Shown here: positions 1 to 8,415 of the stretch, one piece after another | Numbering within the stretch: position 1 is the first letter of the stretch | How the letters are laid out: each line of letters opens with the position of its first letter | Source of the DNA: CAIWHR01 sp963726775 | GTDB lineage: Bacteria; Pseudomonadota; Gammaproteobacteria; Burkholderiales; Casimicrobiaceae | Assembly (NCBI GenBank): GCA_963726775.1 | Contig: CAVSDL010000009.1 | Span: 248,001-312,000 of the forward strand | DNA: 64,000 bases | Direction of reading: 5' to 3' | Translations under genes and position numbers: made by a program | The notes under the pieces: model-generated | Databases searched by the model: none | The model's input: only the letters and a program-made list of their open reading frames with translations | What the model was told of the DNA's origin: nothing

Positions 1-84
1 GCGCTGGGGTCGTGAGCGATGCTGTGCCCCCGCGGCCACCGGTAGCGGGTCCCCGCGCCCGTCGTCGGGTGCCACGAATTACCA

Positions 85-112
85 TGGACGTTGTCGAACG
101 GTCCGGTATAAA
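85..112 (+). promoter_or_regulatory. possible sigma-70 promoter of the TRAP operon
   Basis: TGGACG (85-90) and TATAAA (107-112) are separated by 16 bases and lie about 130 bases ahead of the dctP start. The -10 is good and the -35 weak (four of six consensus bases). The reading frame that runs through this region shows no protein-like sequence, which supports a leader rather than coding DNA. Confidence 0.3.
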
Positions 113-242
113 CTGTGTTCAGAACCAGGAAGGGGGGACGCCGGCGGCCGCGAGCCGCGCCCACCCGCCAAAGGTATTCGGGGTCCACTACAAACCGCCA
201 TCCCCGGCACGTCGCAGCGTCGACATTTCCCATGGAGGAATC

Positions 243-1414
243 ATGATCCGCAAATCGCCCGTCCCGGCGAAAGCCGAATCCCGCACGTCCGCCGGCTCCC
301 GGCGCAAGTTCCTGAAAGCCGCGACCGGCGTTGCCGCCGCCGGTGCCACGCTCGGTTTCCCGATGATCGCCAAGGGACAGGCGGGCCCGATCAACATGCG
401 GTGGCAGAGCACCTGGCCGTCGAAGGACATCTTCCACGAATACGCGCTCGATTACGCGAAGAAGGTCAACGACATGACCGGCGGCGACCTCAAGATCGAA
501 GTGCTGCCTGCGGGCTCGGTCGTGCCTGCCTTCGGCCTGCTGGATGCGGTGTCAAAAGGCACCCTCGACGGCGGCCATGGCGTGCTCGTCTACCACTACG
601 GCAAGCAGAACGCGCTGGCGTTGTGGGGCTCCGGCCCCGCGTTCGGCATGGACGGCAACATGCTGTTGTCATGGCACAAGTACGGCGGCGGCAAGGAATT
701 GCTGAATAAGCTGTACGCCTCCATTGGAGCGAATGTCGTTTCCTTCCCCTACGGGCCGCACCCGACCCAGCCGCTCGGCTGGTTCAAGAAGCCTATTACC
801 AAGGTCGACGATTTCAAGGGCATGAAGTACCGAACGGTCGGCATCTCGATCGACCTGTTCACCGGGATGGGCGCTGCGGTGAACGCCCTGCCCGGCGGCG
901 AAATCGTCCCGGCCATGGATCGCGGACTGCTGGATGCGGCCGAGTTCAACAACGCGTCGTCGGACCGCCTGCTCGGCTTCCCGGACGTCTCCAAGGTGTG
1001 CATGCTGCAGAGCTTCCACCAGAACGCGGAACAGTTCGAGATTACGTTCAACAAGACGAAGTACGATGCACTGCCGGACAAGATGAAGGCGATCATCGCC
1101 AACGCCGTCGAGGCGGCCTCCGCCGACATGTCGTGGAAGGCGATCGACCGCTACTCGAAGGACTACATCGAGCTGCAGACCAAGGACAAGGTCAAGTTCT
1201 ACAAGACGCCGGATTCGATTCTGCAGAAGCAGTTGGAGATCTTCGACACCGTCATGTCGAAGAGCGGCGGACAACGCGCTCTTCGTGGAGATCATCGAGT
1301 CGCAGAAGGCAGTTCGCCGAACGCGCGGTACGCTGGGACCTCGACACGTATGTGAGCCGGCGCATGGCCTACAACTATTACTTCGGCGCCAAGCCAGCCG
1401 CGAAGAAGGCCTAA
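243..1414 (+). CDS. dctP: TRAP transporter substrate-binding protein (DctP family), frame broken near the 3' end
   Basis: This is the periplasmic solute receptor of a tripartite ATP-independent periplasmic (TRAP) transporter, which delivers an organic acid to the QM permease. ATG 243 follows GGAGGAA at good spacing. The N-terminus has a twin-arginine-like signal (SRRKFLKAA, then a hydrophobic Ala/Gly stretch ending at AKGQ), as in many TRAP receptors exported folded. The body is a normal DctP fold, including the LGWFKKPI and KGMKYRTVG segments. Near 1270 an extra G and near 1308 a second extra base move the frame twice. Read through both, the tail continues as a normal C-terminus (FAERAVRWDLDTYV and so on) to a TAA at 1412-1414, about 389 residues. 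Without correction the frame closes at 1355. The substrate cannot be named. An error is more likely than a pseudogene because everything else is intact. Confidence 0.85.
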
Positions 1415-1437
1415 CGGAGTCGCCTGGAAGAATTGCC

Positions 1438-1473
1438 AGCCATCCGGTGCGAGCCGGGTGGCTGTTTTCTTTT
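1438..1473 (+). terminator. intercistronic rho-independent terminator/attenuator after dctP
   Basis: A ten-pair stem (AGCCATCCGG pairing with CCGGGTGGCT, with one G-T pair) is closed by a six-base loop and followed by GTTTTCTTTT. Lying between receptor and permease genes, it should cut transcription after dctP, giving more receptor than membrane protein. Confidence 0.7.
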
Positions 1474-1480
1474 CCGTGCC

Positions 1481-1508
1481 GGTCACGCGGCGCAGCTGCC
1501 GCGTGACC
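1481..1508 (+). other. perfect GC-rich hairpin ahead of dctQ
   Basis: GGTCACGCGG at 1481-1490 is an exact inverted copy of CCGCGTGACC at 1499-1508, with an eight-base loop. It has no T-run, so it may stabilise the 3' end of the dctP message or act with the terminator just upstream. It ends 23 bases before the dctQ start. Confidence 0.5.
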
Positions 1509-1531
1509 GGCCACAACGAATTCGGACCGTC

Positions 1532-2164
1532 ATGCAAAAACTGCTGCTGTTCGTCGACAAGGTGAGCACCTTCGTCGGCCAGACCTTCTCCTGGCTGATC
1601 GTCGGCCTCACGTTGCTTATTACGTGGGAGGTGTATTCGCGCTACGCGCTCGACCACCCCCATGCGTGGGCGTTCGACGTGATGATCATGATGTACGGGA
1701 CGCTGTTCATGATGGCCGGCGCCTACACGCTCGCCAAGAACAGCCATGTGCGCGGCGACGTGCTGTACGGCTTCTTCCCGCCGCGCGTGCAGGCCGGCCT
1801 CGATCTCATGCTGTATTTCCTGTTCTTCATTCCGGGCGTGGTCGCGTTCGTCTGGGCCGGCTACACCTATGCCGGCGAATCTTGGACGATCAACGAGCAT
1901 TCGAACATTACCTCGGAGGGTCCACCGGTTTACCCGTTCAAGACGATCATCCCCGTTGCCGGGGCGCTTATCCTGGTGCAGGGCATCGTCGAAATTATCC
2001 GCTGCATCATCTGCCTCAAGCAGGGCGTGTGGCCCTCCCGCGAGGAAGATGTGCAAGAAGTGGACGTCGACAAGCTGAAACAGATGGTCCACGTCAACGA
2101 CGAGGACATCGCGAAGCTCGACAAGTACGTCGTCCAACAGGAACACGGAGAGGCCCGAACATGA
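1532..2164 (+). CDS. dctQ: TRAP transporter small permease subunit (DctQ family)
   Basis: This is the four-helix small membrane subunit that pairs with DctM in the TRAP permease. ATG 1532 gives 210 residues starting MQKLLLFVDKVSTF. Hydrophobic segments lie near residues 15-35, 50-70, 90-115 and 145-170. The conserved DctQ elements are visible: WEVYSRY after the first helix, and AYTLAKNSHVRGD with its basic HVR motif. The last 40 residues form a charged cytoplasmic tail longer than in many relatives. The stop overlaps the dctM start (ATGA at 2161-2164), so the two subunits are translationally coupled. Confidence 0.9.
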   Translation: MQKLLLFVDKVSTFVGQTFSWLIVGLTLLITWEVYSRYALDHPHAWAFDVMIMMYGTLFMMAGAYTLAKNSHVRGDVLYGFFPPRVQAGLDLMLYFLFFIPGVVAFVWAGYTYAGESWTINEHSNITSEGPPVYPFKTIIPVAGALILVQGIVEIIRCIICLKQGVWPSREEDVQEVDVDKLKQMVHVNDEDIAKLDKYVVQQEHGEART

Positions 2165-4197
2165 GGAAGGAAGTCTGGTTCGGGATTTCGATCATGGCCC
2201 TGGTCGTGATCCTGGTGTTTGCGCTCATGCCGGCGCCATCGCAGATGACCAACGGCCACCTGGGCCTGCTGATGCTCGCGATGATTGTCGTGGGCATCAT
2301 GCTCGGGTTCCCCACGGCGTTCACGCTCATGGGCATGGGTGTGTTTTTCGGCTGGCTTGCGTACCGCAGCGTCGATCCGTCGACGGCGGTACCGCGAGTG
2401 CTCGACCTTTTCGTGCAACGCACCTACGGCGTGATGTCGAACGATGTGCTGATCGCGATTCCACTGTTCCTGTTCATGGGCTATCTCGTCGAGCGGGCGC
2501 AGCTGATCGACCGGTTGTTCAAAAGCCTGCACCTCGCCACCGCACGCATCCCCGGGGCGCTCGCCGTGGCGACCATCGTCACCTGCGCCATCTTCGCGAC
2601 CGCCACCGGCATCGTCGGCGCGGTCGTCACGCTGATGGGCCTGCTCGCGTTTCCGGCGATGCTCAAGGCGGGGTACAACACCAAGGTGGCGGCGGGTGCG
2701 GTCACGGCCGGGGGCTGCCTCGGCATCCTGATTCCGCCGTCGGTCATGCTGATCGTCTACGGGGCGGTCGCGGGCGTGTCGGTTGTCCAGCTCTACGCCG
2801 GCGCTTTCCTGCCGGGCATCATGCTGGCCGGGCTCTACATCGGCTACATCATCGTCCTCGCAACCTGGAAGCCGCACCTCATGCCGCCGCTTCCCGCGAG
2901 CGAACGGCACGTGGACCTTCCTGCCTGGGCGGGAGAAGCTGCCCGGCATGGCAGCAACGCATTGACGGGACTGTTTCGCATGGCCACCGGATCGTCTCGT
3001 GCCGGCGTTCCTCGGCGGACCGCGCTCAAACAACTGGTTGTCACGCTGCTTCCGGCGCTGTTCATTGCCTCAATTCTCGGCGCCATGTATCAGATGGCGA
3101 CCGCGCCCGAGGTCGAGGCCAGCACCGCCGGCCTGATCCAGGCTGGAGGCCTTGTCGCGGCGCCCGCCCAGGAAAGGGAGTTGTCGACGGGTCTGATCGG
3201 TGCCGTGGATCCGGAGGAAAAGGAAGCGGGTGCCAAGGAGGTTCCGGCTGAAGTTGGAGCGAATCCATTGCCGGCCGCGGGGGGCATCGAGAAGGGCACG
3301 ACGGAGCCGCCTGGCGCGGCTCGGGTTGTCGAAAACAAATCCGCCGCGCCTCCCACCGGGGAGCAGGCGCGGGTGCCGGTGCCCCTGTGGCTGTGGATCG
3401 CGTTTGCCATCGGCATCGCCCTGATCGTCGTCATCTACGCGCTCTGGAATTGGGAGCGGCTCGAAGTATTCAAGATGCTGTTGACCTCGTTCTTTCCGCT
3501 GGCCCTGCTGATCTTGGCCGTGCTCGGCTCGATCGTATTCGGGCTTTCGACTCCGTCGGAAGCTGCGGCGATCGGCGGCTTCGGCGGATTCGTGCTGGCC
3601 GCGATCTATCGCTTCATCGGCAACTGGCGCGAGGCGGGTCCCGGAGGCGCGAAACGCGGCAACGTCGTCTGGAAGACAGCGAAACAACTTGGAAATATCG
3701 TCAAGGAATCGTCGTTCCTTACCGCCAAGACGAGCGCGATGGTGTGCTGGCTGTTTGTCGGCTCCGGCATTTTCTCCGCCGCGTTCGCGTTGCTCGGGGG
3801 ACAGGAGGTCATCGAGAAATGGGTGCTTTCGATGGAGATGACGCCGGTGCAGTTCATGGTCCTGGCGCAGGCCATCATCTTCCTCCTCGGCTGGCCGCTC
3901 GAGTGGACGGAGATCATCATCATTTTCATGCCGATCTTCATCCCGTTGCTGCCGCACTTCAACATCGATCCCCTGTTCTTCGGGCTGCTCGTCGCGCTCA
4001 ACCTGCAGACGGCGTTCCTGTCGCCGCCGGTGGCCATGGCGGCGTTCTACCTGAAAGGCGTCTCGCCGCCGCACGTGACGCTGAACGCGATCTTCGCCGG
4101 CATGATGCCCTTCATGGGAATCCAGGTCATCGCGCTGGTCCTGCTGTACGTATTCCCGAATATCGGCCTTTGGCTGCCGCATATTCTGTACAAATAG
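2161..4197 (+). CDS. dctM: TRAP transporter large permease subunit (DctM family) with a long internal linker
   Basis: This is the transport-catalysing membrane subunit of the TRAP system. ATG 2161 overlaps the dctQ stop. The product is 678 residues, well above the usual 425-435. The N-terminal half is a standard DctM region (LGFPTAFTLMGMG, the TATGIVGAVVTLMGL segment, GGCLGILIPPSVMLI). At about residues 300-405 there is one extra hydrophobic segment and then a charged, Ala/Pro/Glu-rich stretch. A further membrane segment follows (PLWLWIAFAIGIALIVV), and then the conserved second half resumes (GLSTPSEAAAIG, LGWPLEWTEIIIIFMP). The insertion lies between the two halves and both are complete, so the gene should be functional. 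A frame running further upstream is overlap with dctQ, not coding. Confidence 0.9.
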   Translation: MRKEVWFGISIMALVVILVFALMPAPSQMTNGHLGLLMLAMIVVGIMLGFPTAFTLMGMGVFFGWLAYRSVDPSTAVPRVLDLFVQRTYGVMSNDVLIAIPLFLFMGYLVERAQLIDRLFKSLHLATARIPGALAVATIVTCAIFATATGIVGAVVTLMGLLAFPAMLKAGYNTKVAAGAVTAGGCLGILIPPSVMLIVYGAVAGVSVVQLYAGAFLPGIMLAGLYIGYIIVLATWKPHLMPPLPASERHVDLPAWAGEAARHGSNALTGLFRMATGSSRAGVPRRTALKQLVVTLLPALFIASILGAMYQMATAPEVEASTAGLIQAGGLVAAPAQERELSTGLIGAVDPEEKEAGAKEVPAEVGANPLPAAGGIEKGTTEPPGAARVVENKSAAPPTGEQARVPVPLWLWIAFAIGIALIVVIYALWNWERLEVFKMLLTSFFPLALLILAVLGSIVFGLSTPSEAAAIGGFGGFVLAAIYRFIGNWREAGPGGAKRGNVVWKTAKQLGNIVKESSFLTAKTSAMVCWLFVGSGIFSAAFALLGGQEVIEKWVLSMEMTPVQFMVLAQAIIFLLGWPLEWTEIIIIFMPIFIPLLPHFNIDPLFFGLLVALNLQTAFLSPPVAMAAFYLKGVSPPHVTLNAIFAGMMPFMGIQVIALVLLYVFPNIGLWLPHILYK

Positions 4198-4399
4198 ACG
4201 GGCGTCGCTGTTTCAGCGGAGCGCGGGGACGCCTATCCGCGCCGCTCGGCTGCTCTCGGGAGCCGCGGTGGTGCTTGCCGGCATCGCATCGCCATCCTTG
4301 ATATCCGCGCGTTCCGGCGAAATGTTGCGCGGTGGCGGCGAGCCGGAGTAACCTCACCAGAATAGTAGATACTCCCGGAAGCCGCCCGGAGGAGGAATC

Positions 4400-4834
4400 A
4401 TGCTCGTCAGCGAGATCCTGCGCATCAAAGGCACCGTCCTGTTCACGACGCCGCCCGACGCACCCGTTCTCGATGCCGTCAAGGTCATGGCGCAAAACGA
4501 CATCGGCTCGCTCGTGGTGATGGACCATGGGCGGATGACGGGGATCGTCACCTTCGCCGAGGTCCTGCGGGCGCTGGCGGACCGCAACGGCACGCTCGGG
4601 GCGCTCAAGATCAGCGAGATCGTCGAGCGCGATCCGCTCACGGCCGCACCGGCGATCAACGTCATGGAGCTGCGGCGCATCATGCTCGAGCGTCATGCGC
4701 GATACGTGCCGGTGATGGACGGGACGACGCTGTTGGGCGTGGTGTCGTTCCACGACGTCGCCAAGGCGATCTACGAGGAGCAGAGCCTCGAGAACCAGAT
4801 GCTGAAGAGCTATATCAGCGACAGCCCGGCGTAG
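4400..4834 (+). CDS. small CBS-domain-pair protein
   Basis: The 144-residue product consists of two CBS motifs and little else (a Bateman module). The first is at about residues 8-65 (DAVKVMAQNDIGSLVVMD), the second at about 72-135 (RRIMLERHARYVPVMDG). Such modules bind adenine nucleotides and act as energy or ligand sensors, usually on a partner protein. A strong GGAGGAGGAA precedes ATG 4400. It stands about 200 bases behind the TRAP operon and converges with the methyltransferase gene, so it is probably its own transcription unit. No enzymatic domain is attached, and the partner is unknown. Confidence 0.85.
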   Translation: MLVSEILRIKGTVLFTTPPDAPVLDAVKVMAQNDIGSLVVMDHGRMTGIVTFAEVLRALADRNGTLGALKISEIVERDPLTAAPAINVMELRRIMLERHARYVPVMDGTTLLGVVSFHDVAKAIYEEQSLENQMLKSYISDSPA

Positions 4835-4892
4835 CGCGGGGGGTGCGGCCGGGGCAGCGAGGCCGCCGAGGCCCCGCGACCCGTGGAAAGCG

Positions 4893-5599
4893 TTACCCCT
4901 GCAGCAGGTACATCGACGGCCGTTTCGCGTAAATCGCAATGTCCCGCGCGCGCCAGTCGCCGATCGGGAGCGATGTCACGGACTCCGTTTCAAGGGTCAG
5001 ATCGGCGGCGACGCACAGCCGGGTCGCGGGTCGGCACGTCGCAATGAGGGTCTGCAGCAGCGCCACGTTGCGGTAGGGCGTTTCGATGAAAAGCTGCGCG
5101 CAACCGGTGCGTTGCGATTCGGCTTCGAGTCGGCGAATCGCCTGCGCGCGGACTTCGGATTTCACCGGCAGATAGCCGTGGAACGCGAATCCCTGTCCGT
5201 TCATTCCGGACGCCATCAGCGCCAGGAGTATCGACGACGGTCCGACGAGCGGGACCACCTGGATTCCCTCGCGGTGCGCGGCGGCGACGAGCAAGGCTCC
5301 GGGGTCGGCGACACCCGGACACCCGGCGTCGGACAGGAACCCGAGGTCGTGGCCGGCGCGTGCCGGCGCCAGCAGTTCCGCGCATCGTTGCGGCGACGGC
5401 GCGTCGCCGATCTCGGTGATGGCGATCTCCTGCAGCGCGCGCGTCGGCCCGAGCGATTTGAGGAACCCCCGCGCCGGCTTCGCGTTCTCGACGACGTAAT
5501 GCGCGAGGCCGCGCGCGGCCGTCATCGTCCGCGCGGCAGAACGTCCTCCGGCGGAACGACGCCGAGAAGGTTGGGAACGAGGACGAGGCGGCCCGGCAT
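4893..5599 (-). CDS. SAM-dependent methyltransferase, RsmI-like tetrapyrrole-methylase fold; frameshift near the 5' end
   Basis: This is a paralogue of RsmI, the enzyme that 2'-O-methylates C1402 of 16S rRNA. Such paralogues often sit beside maf, and their target is not settled. The core shows LGFLSDAGCPGVADPGA (the SAM-binding loop of the family), VPLVGPSSILLALMASG and FIETPYRN. The in-frame start at 5525 would lack the first strand. A preceding frame from ATG 5599 encodes the expected N-terminus (MPGRLVLVPNLLG) and stops just before the core frame starts. Restoring one G near 5523-5530 joins them into about 235 residues, the family's usual length. The gene is close behind maf on the same strand. 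Confidence 0.75.
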
Positions 5600-5619
5600 C
5601 GCGAAATTCCGACCGGGCG

Positions 5620-6267
5620 TCAGGGCTGCGGGGCCAGCACCGCGATGCCCGCTTCGCGCAGCAGGCTCACGAGGCGGATCAGCGGCAGGCCGATCAACGC
5701 CGTCGGATCGTCGCTTTCGATCCTTTCGAATAGCGCGATGCCCAGCGCTTCCGATTTCACCGAGCCGGCGCAATCGTAGGGCCGCTCGCGGCGCAGGTAC
5801 GTCTCGATCTCCGCGGATGCCAGCTCTCGAAACGTGCTGCGGACGTCCACGAGCGCGCTCCGGCACTGGCCGCTTTTCGCATCGAGGAGCGCGAGGCCCG
5901 TGTGAAAGATGACTGTCTTTCCGGACAACGCCGCGAGCTGGGCGACGGCGCCGTCGTGGCCGCCAGGCTTGCCGACCGGGCGGCCGTCGCATTCGGCAAC
6001 CTGATCGGAACCGATGATGAGCGCGCCGGGGTGAGCCGCGGCGACGCTGCGGGCCTTGGCTTCGGAAAGCCGCACGGCGGTCTCGCGCGCCGTCTCGCCG
6101 GCGAGCGGCGTCTCGTCGGCGTCGGGCGCGACCGCGACGAACGGAACCCCTAGACGCGCGAGCAAGGCGCGGCGATAGCGCGATGTCGAGGCCAGCACCA
6201 GCGGGCGCGCGCCGGGGGCCGTTGTCAATCCCGATTGCAGGTCGTTGACTGTTGATTTTTCGGGCAT
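5620..6267 (-). CDS. maf: Maf-family nucleotide pyrophosphatase (YceF type, 7-methyl-GTP pyrophosphatase)
   Basis: The 215-residue product hydrolyses a modified nucleoside triphosphate to the monophosphate plus pyrophosphate. YceF-type members prefer 7-methyl-GTP. The Maf signature LASTSRYRRALL is at about residues 25-36, the catalytic IIGSDQVAECDGRPVGKPG segment at about 84-102, and the late SVKSEALGIALFERIE motif at about 165-180. The family assignment is firm. The YceF rather than YhdE assignment rests on the neighbouring divergent yceD-rpmF, the classical context of yceF. The start at ATG 6267 could be replaced by a slightly later one, because the first 20 residues are not conserved. Confidence 0.88.
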   Translation of the reverse strand: MPEKSTVNDLQSGLTTAPGARPLVLASTSRYRRALLARLGVPFVAVAPDADETPLAGETARETAVRLSEAKARSVAAAHPGALIIGSDQVAECDGRPVGKPGGHDGAVAQLAALSGKTVIFHTGLALLDAKSGQCRSALVDVRSTFRELASAEIETYLRRERPYDCAGSVKSEALGIALFERIESDDPTALIGLPLIRLVSLLREAGIAVLAPQP

Positions 6268-6394
6268 ATTTTTGACAGCATCGACCGTTCACGCTATTAT
6301 CCAATGTTTTCGTCGGCGGGCCCAGATCTCGGATTTCCGGGGCGCCGGGCATTGGCAAGCGTGCAATGGCGAGCAAGCGCGGCAGAGGCGAGGC

Positions 6395-6955
6395 ATGACC
6401 GGGCGTCAGGAATCGACAGTGCACCGTGACGGGTCGTTCGACGCCTTCGATGCGGCACTGCGGCGGACCGTCCTGTCGGGAAGTGCCGACGCGACGACGC
6501 TGCCGCGCGCGGCCGACAGACTCGCCGACGGCGTGGTGCGAATCGATTGGCGAATCGCCGGCACCGCGGATGCGCTCGAACGGCCGGCGCTGGAGGTGAG
6601 GCTCGACGGCGCGGTTCCGCTCGAGTGCCAGCGCTGCCTGCGGACGTTCGACTGGCCGATCGCCCAGCGCACGCTGTTGCTGCTGGCGCGCGACGAGCGC
6701 GAGCTCGCACGGCTGGACGCCGAGGACGAGCACGAAGTCATCGTCGGCGCGGTGCCTCTGGACCCGCTCGCGCTGGTCGAGGACGAATTGCTGTTGACGC
6801 TGCCGTTCGCGCCGCATTGCGAGCGCGACGACTGCACCAGCGGGATGGAAGCGATCGGCGGGGGCGTGGGTCCCGCGGAGCCACCAGAACGGGCATCGGC
6901 ATTCGGCGCGCTGACCGGACTCCGGCAGAATCCGGCGAAGCAACCGAAACGCTGA
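6395..6955 (+). CDS. yceD: YceD family protein (DUF177, 23S rRNA accumulation protein)
   Basis: YceD proteins are linked to 23S rRNA accumulation and are almost always encoded directly ahead of rpmF. The product is about 186 residues from ATG 6395, which follows a GAGGCGAGG ribosome-binding sequence. The family hallmark, a metal-ligand-like cysteine pair in VPLECQRCLRTF (about residues 70-81), is present. A second Cys-containing patch, CERDDCTSG, lies near the C-terminus, as is typical. The frame is open upstream of 6395 but that part has no family similarity. It is the first gene of the plus-strand block that runs into fatty acid synthesis. Confidence 0.88.
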   Translation: MTGRQESTVHRDGSFDAFDAALRRTVLSGSADATTLPRAADRLADGVVRIDWRIAGTADALERPALEVRLDGAVPLECQRCLRTFDWPIAQRTLLLLARDERELARLDAEDEHEVIVGAVPLDPLALVEDELLLTLPFAPHCERDDCTSGMEAIGGGVGPAEPPERASAFGALTGLRQNPAKQPKR

Positions 6956-7008
6956 CCGCGCAAACGGAAGCGCAACGAGAATTCCCGAATCAGGATAGGA
7001 GAAATTCC

Positions 7009-7191
7009 ATGGCTGTTCAGCAGAACAAGAAGTCGCCGTCGAAACGCGGCATGCACCGTGCACACGATTTCCTGGCGGCACCGACGCTCGCGGTGGAGCC
7101 GGTCACCGGCGAGGCGCATCTTCGCCATCACATCAGCCCGACCGGTTATTACCGCGGCAAGAAGGTTGTCAAGACCAAGGCCGACGAGTAG
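7009..7191 (+). CDS. rpmF: 50S ribosomal protein L32
   Basis: The 60-residue basic protein begins MAVQQNKKSPSKRGMHRAHD, the nearly invariant L32 N-terminus, and ends with the usual GYYRGKKVV tail (about residues 47-55). AGGATAGGAG lies just ahead of ATG 7009. L32 sits in the large ribosomal subunit near the peptidyl-transferase region. The zinc-ribbon cysteines of some L32 forms are absent, as in other betaproteobacteria. It lies 53 bases behind yceD and about 150 ahead of plsX. Confidence 0.97.
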   Translation: MAVQQNKKSPSKRGMHRAHDFLAAPTLAVEPVTGEAHLRHHISPTGYYRGKKVVKTKADE

Positions 7192-7344
7192 GGCGCTTCG
7201 TCGCTGCCACGACGGCCCGCGTCGCGCCTGCGCATCCGCGGGACGCTGCCGCGCCGCATGCGGGCCTCGAGAACTGCCGGCTGCGCATCTGACGCACGCT
7301 GCGCTCCACGCCATGATGACTAGGCGTTACAAGCGGATTCCGAC

Positions 7345-8415
7345 ATGCCGGTCACGGTAGCCGTCGATGCGATGGGGGGCGACCACGGCCCGTCGGTCAC
7401 GCTGCCCGCGGCGCTCCGGTTTCTGGAAGAGACGCCGGATGCCGAGGTCATCGCGGTGGGCCCCGATGGCCCCCTCAAAGCCCGCCTCGCGAAACTGAAA
7501 TCGCCCGCATCCGCTCGCCTTTCGATTCGCGCAGCGAGCGAAGTCGTCGCCATGCACGAGCCGCCGGCCGACGCGTTGCGGAAGAAAAAGGACTCGTCGA
7601 TGCGGGTCGCCATCAACCTCGTCAAGGACGGAACGGCGCAGGCGTGCGTGTCGGCGGGCAATACCGGCGCACTGATGGCGATTTCGCGCTTCGTGCTGAA
7701 AATGCTGCCCGGGATCGACCGGCCGGCGATCGCCGCGCAACTGCCGACGCGTACCGGGATGGTGACCGTGCTGGACCTCGGCGCCAATGTCAATTGCACG
7801 CCCGAGCAGCTCGTCCAGTTCGCGGTGATGGGGACGGCCCTGGTCGCCGCGGTGAACGGCATCGAGCGCCCCTCCGTGGGTCTCCTCAACATCGGCGAGG
7901 AAGACATCAAGGGCAACGACGTCGTGAAGGCGACGGCGGAACTGCTGAAGGTCTCGGGCCTCAATGTCTACGGCAACGTCGAGGGCAACGACGTCTACAA
8001 AGGCACGACCGACGTCGTGGTCTGCGACGGTTTTGTCGGCAACGTCGCGCTCAAGGCTTCCGAGGGGATCGTGACGATGCTCTACGAGTTCCTCAAAGCC
8101 GAGTTCACGCGCAATCCGCTTACCCGGCTTGCCGCGCTGATCGCCTATCCGGTGCTGATGGCGTTCAAACGGCGGATCGATCCGCGCCGACACAATGGCG
8201 CCACGCTGATCGGCCTCATGGGCGTCGTCGTCAAGAGCCATGGCAGCGCCGACGTGCTGGCGTTCAAACATGCGCTGCTGAAGGCCCATGCCGAAGTCGC
8301 GCATGGCGTGCTCGACAAGATAGCGCAGCGGATGGCGGCGATGCCGGCATTGACCCCGGAGTCGCCCGCGATCGATGGCGATCCCGCCCCGGCGATTTCC
8401 ATCCCCCATGCATAG
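7345..8415 (+). CDS. plsX: phosphate acyltransferase PlsX
   Basis: PlsX converts acyl-ACP plus phosphate to acyl-phosphate, the first step of the PlsX/PlsY route to phosphatidic acid, as a peripheral membrane enzyme. The 356-residue product has the family start VAVDAMGGDHGP, the central CVSAGNTGALMA segment (about residues 97-108), and NIGEEDIKGND and VVCDGFVGN later. Length and motifs are typical. The stop overlaps the fabH start by eight bases, so phospholipid and fatty-acid initiation genes are coupled. Confidence 0.96.
   Translation: MPVTVAVDAMGGDHGPSVTLPAALRFLEETPDAEVIAVGPDGPLKARLAKLKSPASARLSIRAASEVVAMHEPPADALRKKKDSSMRVAINLVKDGTAQACVSAGNTGALMAISRFVLKMLPGIDRPAIAAQLPTRTGMVTVLDLGANVNCTPEQLVQFAVMGTALVAAVNGIERPSVGLLNIGEEDIKGNDVVKATAELLKVSGLNVYGNVEGNDVYKGTTDVVVCDGFVGNVALKASEGIVTMLYEFLKAEFTRNPLTRLAALIAYPVLMAFKRRIDPRRHNGATLIGLMGVVVKSHGSADVLAFKHALLKAHAEVAHGVLDKIAQRMAAMPALTPESPAIDGDPAPAISIPHA

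Noticed and set aside
12..242. In-frame extension of dctP to the window start
   Set aside because: It lacks protein-like composition, would precede a clear signal peptide, and the Shine-Dalgarno sequence is at ATG 243.
1624..2160. Long open frame upstream of dctM in phase with it
   Set aside because: It is the antiphase reading of dctQ. dctM starts at the ATGA overlap at 2161.
1930..3033. Very long antisense frames opposite dctM, fabG, glnD, pilU and others
   Set aside because: They are a high-GC artefact rich in Arg, His, Asp and Gln with no domain pattern. The opposite strand encodes clear family proteins.
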